From positions 1-23,445 of the forward strand of contig JAEDLK010000024.1 in assembly GCA_016295355.1 (NCBI GenBank): DNA of 23,445 bases, written 5' to 3'. Each line of letters starts with the position of its first letter. Position 1 is the first letter of the stretch. This document shows positions 1 through 6,840 of this stretch, one piece after another. This DNA is from Clostridiaceae bacterium. Its GTDB lineage: Bacteria; Bacillota; Clostridia; Oscillospirales; Acutalibacteraceae. Under the pieces are notes generated by a model, which did no database searches, was not told the DNA's origin, and worked only from the letters and a program-made list of their open reading frames with translations. The position numbers were made by a program, and so were the translations under genes.

Positions 1-2
1 TG

Positions 3-365
3 GAGCGTTCCGAAGGCGGTATTCGTGTTTTTAAAGAAAGTGATTATGAATTTCTTAAAATAATTCATTGCCTAAAAGCTACCGGTATGCAAATTAAGGA
101 CATCAAACATTTCATCGAGCTTGTACTCCAGGGAGATGAAAGTATCAATGCTCGGCTTGAAATCTTTCAGAAACAGAAATTAGAAGTGGAGAAGCAAATC
201 AGCGAACTTCAGGAAGCATTGGAAACGGTAAAATTCAAATGCTGGTACTATGAAACAGCCAAACGCGCAGGCTCAACAGCTTTTTGTGACAATATGTGTG
301 ATGATGAACTACCGGAGGATATGCGCAGAATAAGAGCAAAATTACGCAGAGAAGATACTTTTTAA
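3..365 (+). CDS. MerR-family transcriptional regulator, AdhR-like (3' part)
   Basis: The reading frame is open from the first bases of the window, so the N-terminal winged-helix start is missing. What remains begins with ERSEGGIRVFKESDYEFL, the second half of a MerR DNA-binding domain (the R..GG.R.F...D wing and following helix). A long dimerisation coiled coil follows (roughly LEIFQKQKLEVEKQISELQEAL), and then KFKCWYYETAKRAG. That Cys-Trp-Tyr-Tyr block after the coiled coil is typical of AdhR/YraB-type MerR regulators, which respond to aldehydes through a cysteine; the aldehyde role is family knowledge, not seen here. The gene ends at a TAA just before a strong hairpin. It is probably unrelated to the aro operon downstream. 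Confidence 0.85.
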   Translation, partial: ERSEGGIRVFKESDYEFLKIIHCLKATGMQIKDIKHFIELVLQGDESINARLEIFQKQKLEVEKQISELQEALETVKFKCWYYETAKRAGSTAFCDNMCDDELPEDMRRIRAKLRREDTF

Positions 366-371
366 CAAACA

Positions 372-405
372 ACGGCGGCAAGGATTTTTTTGTCCTTGTC
401 GCCGT
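372..405. terminator. Strong hairpin after the MerR gene
   Basis: ACGGCGGCAAGGA pairs with TCCTTGTCGCCGT (13 bp, one G-U), with a T-rich loop at 385-392. It lies 7 bases after the MerR stop and 8 bases beyond the end of the oppositely oriented integrase fragment, so it may end transcripts from both sides. Neither side carries a textbook T run after the stem, so efficiency is uncertain. Confidence 0.6.
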
Positions 406-412
406 GGGTGCT

Positions 413-685
413 TTATGCCGACCGCTCTGCTTTCAGCCGTTCTTTTTCAGCCCTGATTTGCGCCTTACCCTCTGCAATCATGGTCGCCAGCTTTTCTTCA
501 CATTCCTCTCTTGTTTTCGCGTATATGTTGTGGCTTTCCCGCTTGCCGTAGGCGTTGTTCGGCGTGTACCGTTCCTCATACAGGTGGTCGTTAATCATCG
601 TGACACAACCCGTCCCGGGACCCCGTATTTTGGGCTTGTCCGGCGTGAATTCGACCGGGGCTTTACACTTCTTTCGACGTTCTCA
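413..685 (-). pseudogene. Tyrosine-recombinase (integrase) arm-domain fragment, probable remnant
   Basis: On the minus strand a stop-bounded frame of about 90 codons contains GPGTGCVTMINDHLYEERY, then SHNIYAKTREECEEKLATMI and a lysine/glutamate-rich tail. This pattern (N/DHLYE.RY.P, then VYAKTREECEEKL) is what I associate with the N-terminal arm-binding domain of integrases from clostridial conjugative elements. The catalytic domain is absent: the frame stops at 413. Upstream, the frame stops at 685-683, while another frame continues with IIGGTDVRTSKE, suggesting a frameshift near 670-685. The first ATG is at 598, but no good ribosome binding site is seen. I read it as a scar of a lost element; a small intact protein starting at 598 is the alternative. 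Confidence 0.4.
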
Positions 686-1003
686 CATCTGTGCCGCCGA
701 TTATGCGCAAAACAGCAACGGTGAGTGTCTCTGCAACGGTAAACACGGTGGCCAAACAGAGCTGCACCCTGATAACAGAGTTTTGCCTTTTACAGCAATG
801 ACGACGGGAAAACCAGGACAGGTAAGATGCTTGCTTTGTCTTTGCAGATGATCAAAATGATGATCGGGAACGGAAACAGTCTTGGGCCATATACGATACA
901 TTAGGTTTTGCAAGATTCCGAAAATTTTTGAAACAGTCGTTTTTGAAAGGTGCTAAAAAGTAAAAAAAGCAATGATTCAGCGGTGTTTTCCCCTTTTTGC
1001 CTA
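600..1003. other. Gap without a convincing gene
   Basis: Several overlapping frames are open, but none has a recognisable domain and a good start. On the plus strand, 826-960 reads as a protein-like tail (RKQSWAIYDTLGF, then RFRKFLKQSFLKG) ending in TAA at 958-960. A stop at 823-825 lies upstream and there is no usable start codon with a ribosome binding site, so it looks like the 3' end of a lost gene. Together with the integrase fragment, this suggests decayed mobile or accessory DNA between the MerR gene and the aro operon. Confidence 0.4.
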
Positions 1004-1031
1004 TTGACAAATGGTGAAAGCATAGTAAAAT
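1004..1031 (+). promoter_or_regulatory. Promoter of the aromatic amino acid operon
   Basis: TTGACA at 1004-1009 (perfect -35) and TAAAAT at 1026-1031 (5/6 match to the -10) are 16 bases apart, with an AT-rich start region after them. The expected transcript start is near 1038, just before the leader ORF's ribosome binding site. Confidence 0.8.
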
Positions 1032-1062
1032 ATAAATATAATTATGAAAGGAGGAATTTGTC

Positions 1063-1239
1063 ATGAAGGCAATAGTGCGTTTGGGTAAAGAGTGTTGTCT
1101 GCCGTCCATGCTGTCCTCTTTTTGTAATGCTGTCATTCTGCATGGTTCTTTTGTAGTACGCTATTTGCGGTACTACTTTTTTTGCTATTGGTTTTGCAAA
1201 AATAAAATGCAAAGGGCATTGCTTACGGCTTCGGTATGA
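1063..1239 (+). CDS. Leader peptide rich in Tyr/Phe/Trp codons (attenuator)
   Basis: A 58-codon ORF starts at ATG 1063 behind a near-perfect ribosome binding site, AAAGGAGG at 1047-1054, 8 bases upstream, and stops at TGA 1237-1239. It begins about 25 bases after the predicted transcript start. Residues 34-45 read YLRYYFFCYWFC: four Tyr, three Phe and one Trp codon within 1162-1194. Because the following operon makes Phe, Tyr and the Trp precursor chorismate, this is the expected layout of a transcription-attenuation leader peptide, in which ribosome stalling at scarce aminoacyl-tRNA decides read-through. A caution is that part of the run (TAC TAC TTT TTT) coincides with a hairpin stem and its T tail. 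The Tyr, Trp and Phe codons at 1186-1194 lie outside those elements. The leader function is inference; the ORF, its ribosome binding site and its codon content are seen directly. Confidence 0.75.
   Translation: MKAIVRLGKECCLPSMLSSFCNAVILHGSFVVRYLRYYFFCYWFCKNKMQRALLTASV
1153..1183 (+). terminator. Hairpin 1 with T7 tail inside the leader ORF
   Basis: GTAGTACGC (1153-1161) pairs with GCGGTACTAC (1167-1176) with one bulged G and a 5-base loop, followed directly by seven Ts (1177-1183). It has the form of an intrinsic terminator but lies within the translated leader, so a moving or stalled ribosome would melt it. It may act when the leader is not translated, or as a pause hairpin coupling polymerase and ribosome. 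Confidence 0.65.
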
Positions 1240-1268
1240 TTCTACTCAAATCATGTTAACTGGCTGAG

Positions 1269-1298
1269 CGGCTTCCTTTGCAAAGGAGCCGTTTTTTT
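1269..1298 (+). terminator. Attenuator terminator before the first aro-operon gene
   Basis: CGGCTTCCTTT (1269-1279) pairs with AAAGGAGCCG (1282-1291) with one bulged T, then T7 at 1292-1298. It sits 30 bases after the leader stop codon and 37 bases before the GNAT start, so all operon transcription must pass it. Its 5' arm can alternatively pair with 1208-1215 (TGCAAAGG with CCTTTGCA at 1275-1282), an apparent antiterminator. Confidence 0.8.
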
Positions 1299-1334
1299 AT
1301 TTTTTGTAGGCATTTGGTTAAAGGAGACTTATAT

Positions 1335-1814
1335 ATGAATGTTACCATTAGGCATGCGTGTGCGGAAGATAGGGACGCCGTTATGAAGCTTCTGTCGCAG
1401 GTGCTGGAACTGCATGCAAACATTCGTCCGGATATTTTTGTGCCCGGCAGCACCAAATACACAGACCGGGAGTTGCTTAATATCTTTGAAAACGATCAAA
1501 CGCCGGTTTTTGTGGCTTGTGATGAAGAAGGAAGAGTGGTGGGTTATGTATTTTGCCAGATCCGTAAACAGCCTTTTTCAACAAATATGAAGGATTTTCG
1601 AACGCTGTTTATGGATGACTTATGCGTTGATCAGTCCTGTCGCGGTGCTCATGTGGGCAGGGCTTTATTTGAATATGCCAAGCGGTTTGCAAAGGAAAAC
1701 GGTTGCTATGATTTGACACTGAATGTCTGGGAGGGCAATGACAACGCCATAGCGTTTTATAGGAAAATGGGGATGTTTGTCAAAGAAACACAGATGGAAA
1801 TGATACTTGATTGA
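1335..1814 (+). CDS. GNAT-family N-acetyltransferase
   Basis: A 159-residue single-domain GNAT protein. The start at ATG 1335 is chosen because AGGAG at 1322-1326 is 8 bases upstream; an in-frame ATG at 1278 would lie inside the attenuator terminator. The fold is visible as MNVTIRHACAEDRDAV (strand 1 and helix 1), a central strand RVVGYVFCQI, then LCVDQSCRGAHVGRALFEYA, which carries the acetyl-CoA pyrophosphate-binding R/Q-x-x-G-x-G/A loop. The C-terminal NDNAIAFYRKMGM is the usual GNAT ending. The substrate cannot be deduced. It is the first structural gene of the aro operon, 12 bases before pheA, so it is co-regulated with aromatic synthesis. It could acetylate an amino acid or amine related to the pathway, or be a passenger. 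Confidence 0.85.
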   Translation: MNVTIRHACAEDRDAVMKLLSQVLELHANIRPDIFVPGSTKYTDRELLNIFENDQTPVFVACDEEGRVVGYVFCQIRKQPFSTNMKDFRTLFMDDLCVDQSCRGAHVGRALFEYAKRFAKENGCYDLTLNVWEGNDNAIAFYRKMGMFVKETQMEMILD

Positions 1815-1826
1815 GGGGAAAAGGCA

Positions 1827-2927
1827 ATGAATCAACTTGAATTGGCAAGAAAAGAGATCAATCGGATTGACAGTGAAATGGCGCGTTTGTTTGAGGAACG
1901 CATGAAGGCTTGTGCACAGATAGGACTTTATAAAAAAGAGAACGGCTTATCTGTTCGAGATTCGGCCAGGGAGACAGAACTGATTAACAAAAACCGCACC
2001 TATATCGATGATCCGGAAATAGAAGGCTATTATGTCGGCTTTATGCGTAACACGATTGATCTATCCTGCGCGTATCAGTCCCGACTGATGGAGGGCATTC
2101 GGGTCACCTATTGCGGAGACGAGGGGGCATATGCTCATATTGCGGCAAAGAGAATGTTTCCGGAGGGAGAACATATCCGTTATTCCGATTTTGCCGATGC
2201 CTACAAAGCGGTTGAAAACGGGCAGTACGATTGTGCGGTGTTGCCTCTGGAAAACAGTTACGCAGGAGAGGTCGGGGCAGTACTGGATTTGATCTTTTCC
2301 GGTGAATTATTTGTCAATCAAGTCATTGATATGCCGATTGTACATCATTTGGTGGCATGTGAAGGGGCGAGCATAGAGGGTATCAAAACCGTCATCAGTC
2401 ATCCGCAGGCGCTTTTGCAGTGCGCCAACTATTTGCATGACCGCGGATACGAAACACAGACTTTCTCCAATACGGCCCTTGCAGCAAAGTATGTGAAGGA
2501 CTCGGGTGATATGACTGTCGCCGCCATTGCATCTGAAGAGGCGGCGGCCGCATACGGTCTGAAGGTGCTGGACACCGATATCAATGACAGCAAAAACAAC
2601 ACCACCCGTTTTGCGGCGTTTTCACGCGCACAAAATCATCCGCAGTCGTCTGGCAAACGGGAAAACGAAAATTTCCTGTTGGTTTTCACGGTTCAAAACG
2701 AAGCAGGGTCGCTTGCCAAGGCGCTGAACATTATCGGTATTCATGGATTTAATATGCGTAATCTCCGCAGTCGCCCGATGAAGCAGTTACAATGGAATTA
2801 TTATTTTTATATTGAAGCCGAAGGAAATATCAATACGCAGAACGGACGGGATATGTTGCAGGAACTGTCCGCTATTTGTGCAAAGCTAAAATTGGTTGGC
2901 AGCTATTACACCAACAACGTTAAGTAA
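1827..2927 (+). CDS. pheA: Bifunctional chorismate mutase / prephenate dehydratase
   Basis: This 366-residue cytosolic enzyme turns chorismate into prephenate and then phenylpyruvate, the committed route to phenylalanine. Residues 1-90 are an AroQ-type helical chorismate mutase (ELARKEINRIDSEM, a basic KKENG stretch, and the YYVGFMRNTI third helix). Residues 91-270 are the dehydratase, with the catalytic TTRF motif at 259-262. Residues 283-361 are a C-terminal ACT domain, normally the Phe-sensing part. In that domain the usual GALV and ESRP motifs read GSLA (294-297) and RSRP (314-317), so feedback binding may differ from the textbook enzyme. Domain order matches P-proteins of other bacteria. 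GAGGGGAAAAGG lies just upstream of the start. Confidence 0.95.
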   Translation: MNQLELARKEINRIDSEMARLFEERMKACAQIGLYKKENGLSVRDSARETELINKNRTYIDDPEIEGYYVGFMRNTIDLSCAYQSRLMEGIRVTYCGDEGAYAHIAAKRMFPEGEHIRYSDFADAYKAVENGQYDCAVLPLENSYAGEVGAVLDLIFSGELFVNQVIDMPIVHHLVACEGASIEGIKTVISHPQALLQCANYLHDRGYETQTFSNTALAAKYVKDSGDMTVAAIASEEAAAAYGLKVLDTDINDSKNNTTRFAAFSRAQNHPQSSGKRENENFLLVFTVQNEAGSLAKALNIIGIHGFNMRNLRSRPMKQLQWNYYFYIEAEGNINTQNGRDMLQELSAICAKLKLVGSYYTNNVK

Positions 2928-2949
2928 AAAACGAAAGGAATAAGGACGC

Positions 2950-3969
2950 ATGATCATTCCGGTGAATTTTAAAAAAGCAACGGATGAATCCTATGAGATT
3001 CTTATCGAGCGCGGCGTACTTTCAAAAGTAGGCGAGATGATCAATCTAAAGCGGCGTGTGCTGGTGGTGACGGATTCAGGTGTGCCGGCAGAATATGCCC
3101 AAACGGTGGCTGCACAGTGTGGCAGTCCCTATCTCTTATGTATAGAGCAGGGAGAGGGCAGCAAGAGTCTTGATACATTCGGTCGCTTGCTTTCGGTTAT
3201 GCTGGATGCCTCCTTTACTCGGCGTGATTGCGTGGTTGCGGTTGGCGGCGGCGTAGTGGGCGACATTTCCGGCTTTGCGGCCTCGGTTTATATGCGAGGA
3301 ATAGATTTTTACAATATTCCCACCACCCTGCTCTCACAGATTGACTCATCGGTAGGTGGCAAGACCGCCGTTAATCTCTCAGGGGTCAAAAATCCGGTCG
3401 GCAGTTTTTATCAGCCCAAAAAGGTGATGATTGATCCTGATGTGTTGCAAACGCTGGACCAAAGGCAATTTTCCTCAGGACTTGTCGAGGCAATCAAAAT
3501 GGCCTTGACCAGTGATGCACAACTGTTTGAACTGATTGAGCAAAGTGAAAATATTAGGTGCGATGTCGATGAGGTCATTGCCCGTGCGCTGACGGTCAAG
3601 CGCAACGTAGTGGAGTCTGACCCCAAGGAGACAGGACTGCGGCGTGTGTTGAACTTCGGACATACAGTAGGCCATGCAATAGAGGCTTATTCTAACGGCA
3701 CGCTTTATCACGGTGAATGTGTTGCGCTGGGAATGCTGCCCATGTGCGCAGAGGAGGTGCGTGAGAGACTTGATCGGGTGTTGAAAAAATACAACCTGCC
3801 TACTGAAATGACAATGTCTTCCGAACAGCTTCTGCCCTTTATGCTACATGATAAAAAGGCGCAGAGCGATGGGATAGTTGCGGTGTTGACCGATCATGTA
3901 GGCTCTTTTAGATTTGAAAACATGAGAGCGAAAGACATTTGTGCTTTGATGGATCGGGTAAAGGATTGA
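2950..3969 (+). CDS. aroB: 3-dehydroquinate synthase
   Basis: A 339-residue enzyme that cyclises DAHP to 3-dehydroquinate using NAD+ and a divalent metal, the second shikimate step. The NAD-binding stretch VAVGGGVVGDISGFAAS is at 97-112, followed by PTTLLSQIDSSVGGKTAVN and the KNPVGSFYQP block typical of AroB. Likely metal ligands are E180 (GLVEAIK), H238 (NFGHTVGHAIE) and H254 (LYHGE). Its length is slightly below the usual 350-370 residues, with no domain missing. It starts 22 bases after pheA and ends 19 bases before aroC, so co-transcription is very likely. Confidence 0.96.
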   Translation: MIIPVNFKKATDESYEILIERGVLSKVGEMINLKRRVLVVTDSGVPAEYAQTVAAQCGSPYLLCIEQGEGSKSLDTFGRLLSVMLDASFTRRDCVVAVGGGVVGDISGFAASVYMRGIDFYNIPTTLLSQIDSSVGGKTAVNLSGVKNPVGSFYQPKKVMIDPDVLQTLDQRQFSSGLVEAIKMALTSDAQLFELIEQSENIRCDVDEVIARALTVKRNVVESDPKETGLRRVLNFGHTVGHAIEAYSNGTLYHGECVALGMLPMCAEEVRERLDRVLKKYNLPTEMTMSSEQLLPFMLHDKKAQSDGIVAVLTDHVGSFRFENMRAKDICALMDRVKD

Positions 3970-3988
3970 ATGAAAGGAAAGAAGCGGT

Positions 3989-5104
3989 ATGAAAAACACC
4001 ATTGGCAATAGTTTAAGCGTGACGTTGTTTGGAGAGAGTCACGGCCAGGAGATCGGTGCGGTGGTGGATGGCATTGCCCCCGGTATTCCGGTGGATGATG
4101 CGTTTATCACAAGGCAGCTCGCTCGCCGTGCACCTTCCTCGGCGTTGGATACAGCCAGGCGAGAAGCGGATCAATATCGGATTGTCAGCGGCGTTTTTAA
4201 CGGAAAAACGACCGGAACACCGGTTTGCATTTTGATTCCGAATGAGAACACGAGAAGCGGTGATTACAGCTACGGTCAGGCGAGACCCTCGCACGCCGAC
4301 TATGCCGCTTTCTGCAAATATCACGGATTTGAAGATTATCGCGGCGGAGGGCATTTTTCCGGACGTTTGACCGCCGCATTGGTGGCGGTCAGCGGTCTTC
4401 TGCTTCCTGCACTTGACCGTCTGGGAATATGCATCGGCACACACATTCTGTGTTGCGACGGCGTCATGGACGCCCGGTTCGGAGAGAGCGGCGACTTGAA
4501 GGCAGAGATTGACACATTGCAAAAAACCGATTTTCCTGTATTGGTGCAATCCTGCGGGCAAGAGATGCAGGCCCGTGTTTTGGCAGCCAAAAAAGACGGA
4601 GACAGTGTGGGCGGTGTGACCCAGACGGCATTGATCGGACTACCCGCAGGATTAGGAGAGCCGACCTTTGACAGCGTGGAGGGAATGCTTGCCCATGCGC
4701 TGTTCGGTATCGGCGGTATCAAAGGGGTTGAATTTGGCCGAGGCTTTGGTTTTGCCGAGGGCCGTGGGTCTGTACTAAATGACCCGTTGAGAATCAAAAA
4801 CGGCAAGACGGTGACAAAGACCAACCATAACGGAGGAATAAACGGGGGCATTACAAACGGAATGCCTGTGTTATTTCAATGTGCCGTTAAGCCAACACCG
4901 TCTGTAGCGGTGACGCAGGAAACGGTCAATTTTTTACTCGGTGAGCAGTGTGAAATAACCGTTCACGGCAGACATGACCCGGCCATTATCCGACGCATCT
5001 GCCCGGTGATTGACAGTGTTACGGCAATTGTAGCGGCGGATATGCTTTGCCAAAGGTACGGAACGGATATACTGACGGCCGACGCATTTCCCGAATACAT
5101 TTGA
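3989..5104 (+). CDS. aroC: Chorismate synthase
   Basis: A 371-residue FMN-dependent enzyme converting EPSP to chorismate, the branch point for Phe, Tyr, Trp and folate. Family signatures are all present: FGESHGQEIGAVVDGIAPG near the N-terminus, the RPSHADYAA and YRGGGHFSGR blocks, KGVEFGRGF, NHNGGINGGITNGMPV, and GRHDPAIIRR near the C-terminus. The start has GAAAGGAAAG upstream. No separate flavin reductase is seen in the operon, consistent with FMN being reduced by a general system (family knowledge). It sits between aroB and the aroE-aroK fusion with gaps of 19 and 18 bases. Confidence 0.97.
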   Translation: MKNTIGNSLSVTLFGESHGQEIGAVVDGIAPGIPVDDAFITRQLARRAPSSALDTARREADQYRIVSGVFNGKTTGTPVCILIPNENTRSGDYSYGQARPSHADYAAFCKYHGFEDYRGGGHFSGRLTAALVAVSGLLLPALDRLGICIGTHILCCDGVMDARFGESGDLKAEIDTLQKTDFPVLVQSCGQEMQARVLAAKKDGDSVGGVTQTALIGLPAGLGEPTFDSVEGMLAHALFGIGGIKGVEFGRGFGFAEGRGSVLNDPLRIKNGKTVTKTNHNGGINGGITNGMPVLFQCAVKPTPSVAVTQETVNFLLGEQCEITVHGRHDPAIIRRICPVIDSVTAIVAADMLCQRYGTDILTADAFPEYI

Positions 5105-5122
5105 TTTGGAAAGGAACCCGAT

Positions 5123-6364
5123 ATGCAATACGGTCTTTTAGGGGAAAAACTGAAGCACAGTTATTCCTGTGAGATACATGCTTTAATAGCTGATTATCAA
5201 TATGAACTTTGCGAGCTTTCCCCGGATGAGCTGGATGCTTTTCTTCGGAAGAAGGATTTTCGGGCGGTCAATGTAACCATACCGTACAAACAGACAGTCA
5301 TTCCATACCTTGATTGGATTTCCGAGCGTGCAGAGCAGATTGGCGCCGTTAATACCATAGTCAATCGAGACGGACTTTTGTACGGATACAATACCGATTG
5401 CATCGGGATGCGAGAAGCATTGGAGTATGCGGAGATTAAGATAAAAGGGCAAAAAGTCCTTATCTTAGGAAGCGGCGGTACGGCAAGGACGGCGCGTGCG
5501 GTTGCCCATGAGATGGGCGCTTCTCAGATCATGACGGTTTCTCGTAAAGAAGGAGACGGCACGATCAGTTACGAAACGGCAAAGAAAATGCACAAGGACG
5601 CAGGGGTGTTGATCAATACGACACCTGTCGGTATGTATATGGCCACACAGGGCTGTCCGATAGATTTGTCTGCATTCCCGCAGCTAAACGGAGTGTTTGA
5701 TGCCATTTACAATCCGCTGCGTACGAATTTGGTGCTGGATGCCAATGAGCGCGGTATACGTGCTATCGGAGGACTGTATATGCTGGTTGCACAGGCGGTA
5801 TATGCCTCGGCACTTTTTCTCGGAAAAGAACCTGTACGGCAACTGACCGATATAACCTATCTCCGTGTTTTGAACGATAAGCAGAATATTGCCCTGATAG
5901 GAATGCCGTCCTGCGGCAAAAGTACAGTGGGGGCACTTCTGGCCCGCCGTTTGGGCAGAGAATTAGTGGATACAGACACCCTGATCATAGAAAAAATCGG
6001 AATGTCGATTGCCGATTTCTTTGCAAGATACGGAGAAGAGGCCTTTCGGCAGGTGGAGGCCGAGGTGGTACAGAAGGTGTCTGAGCGAAGCGGTATTATT
6101 GTGGCCACCGGGGGCGGGGCTATACTGAATGATAGGAGTGTGCGGGCGTTACACCGTAACAGCAACGTTGTTTTTTTAGACAGACCGCTGGACCGTTTGC
6201 TTGTTACAAAGGATCGGCCGCTTTCGTCTGATCGGGAGGCGGTTGAAAGGCTGTACCTTGAGCGATATGAAACATATACCAAGGCCGCCGATTTGCGTGC
6301 AGATGCAAGCGGCAAACCGAGAGAGGTTGCCGATTTCATCATAAGGGAGTTGGGGCTGGAATGA
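5123..6364 (+). CDS. Shikimate dehydrogenase-shikimate kinase fusion
   Basis: One 413-residue chain carries two consecutive shikimate-pathway enzymes. Residues 1-245 are shikimate dehydrogenase (AroE): catalytic K56 in NVTIPYK, GAVNT at 74-78, D92 in YNTDCIGM, the NADP-binding LILGSGGTARTA at 113-124, and INTTPVGMY. The usual SLSPxxHN-like substrate loop near the N-terminus reads KHSYSCEIHAL here. Residues 255-413 are shikimate kinase (AroK): Walker A GMPSCGKST at 260-268, DTD at 283-285, TGGGA at 329-333, and the lid RPLSS at 365-369. The domains join through a short linker (ITYLRVLNDKQ) with no frameshift. Together they take 3-dehydroshikimate to shikimate 3-phosphate. The ATGA at 6361-6364 overlaps the next gene, aroQ, indicating translational coupling. 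Confidence 0.95.
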   Translation: MQYGLLGEKLKHSYSCEIHALIADYQYELCELSPDELDAFLRKKDFRAVNVTIPYKQTVIPYLDWISERAEQIGAVNTIVNRDGLLYGYNTDCIGMREALEYAEIKIKGQKVLILGSGGTARTARAVAHEMGASQIMTVSRKEGDGTISYETAKKMHKDAGVLINTTPVGMYMATQGCPIDLSAFPQLNGVFDAIYNPLRTNLVLDANERGIRAIGGLYMLVAQAVYASALFLGKEPVRQLTDITYLRVLNDKQNIALIGMPSCGKSTVGALLARRLGRELVDTDTLIIEKIGMSIADFFARYGEEAFRQVEAEVVQKVSERSGIIVATGGGAILNDRSVRALHRNSNVVFLDRPLDRLLVTKDRPLSSDREAVERLYLERYETYTKAADLRADASGKPREVADFIIRELGLE

Positions 6365-6840
6365 AACAGGAAAAACGGAAATTTCTAATATTGAACGGGC
6401 CGAATATCAATTTTCTGGGCATTCGGGAACCTGATATCTATGGAAGGAAAACGTATCAGGATTTGATTCAAATGATTGAGGAATACGCAGAAAAAGTGGG
6501 TGTGGATGTATCCTTTTATCAATCCAACCATGAGGGGGATTTAGTGGATATTATACAAAAGGCCTATTATGATTGTGTGGATGGCATTGTGTTTAATCCG
6601 GCGGCATACACACATACAAGCGTAGCGATTGCGGATGCGGTCAAGGCAACCGGTATACCAACCGTAGAAGTGCATATATCGGATGTTTCCAAACGAGAGG
6701 ATTTCAGACAAATAAGTTATCTTCGGCCGGTTGCCAAAAAAACCGTTATGGGGCAAGGGCTTTCGGGGTACCTGACCGCAATGGATTTTTTGATTTCTTT
6801 GGCAGGCGAGGGGGAGCACAAAGATGCTGGCCATCATTAA
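6361..6840 (+). CDS. aroQ: Type II 3-dehydroquinate dehydratase
   Basis: A 159-residue small dodecameric-type enzyme that dehydrates 3-dehydroquinate to 3-dehydroshikimate (third step). It shows LILNGPNINFLGIREPDIYG with the likely catalytic Y27, FNPAAYTHTSVAIADA at 78-93, and VEVHISD at 102-108 with the proton donor H105. The family usually has Asn where this one has Asp at the end of that motif. KREDFR provides the last conserved Arg. It overlaps the aroE-aroK fusion by 4 bases and aroA by 17 bases, so translation is probably coupled in both directions. Confidence 0.95.
   Translation: MKQEKRKFLILNGPNINFLGIREPDIYGRKTYQDLIQMIEEYAEKVGVDVSFYQSNHEGDLVDIIQKAYYDCVDGIVFNPAAYTHTSVAIADAVKATGIPTVEVHISDVSKREDFRQISYLRPVAKKTVMGQGLSGYLTAMDFLISLAGEGEHKDAGHH

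Noticed and set aside
1040..1300. T-box riboswitch before the aro operon
   Set aside because: The GCGGTACTAC stem recalls T-box antiterminators, but the consensus GTGGTACCGCG is absent, the leader is too short for stem I plus a specifier loop, and a well-placed ORF with a ribosome binding site occupies it.
1278..1334. Upstream ATG at 1278 as the GNAT start
   Set aside because: It lies inside the attenuator stem and has no ribosome binding site; ATG 1335 has AGGAG at the right distance and begins with a typical GNAT strand.
4013..4851. Two long minus-strand ORFs (182 and 171 codons) opposite aroC
   Set aside because: Antisense shadows of the strongly conserved chorismate synthase frame; no domain or ribosome binding site.
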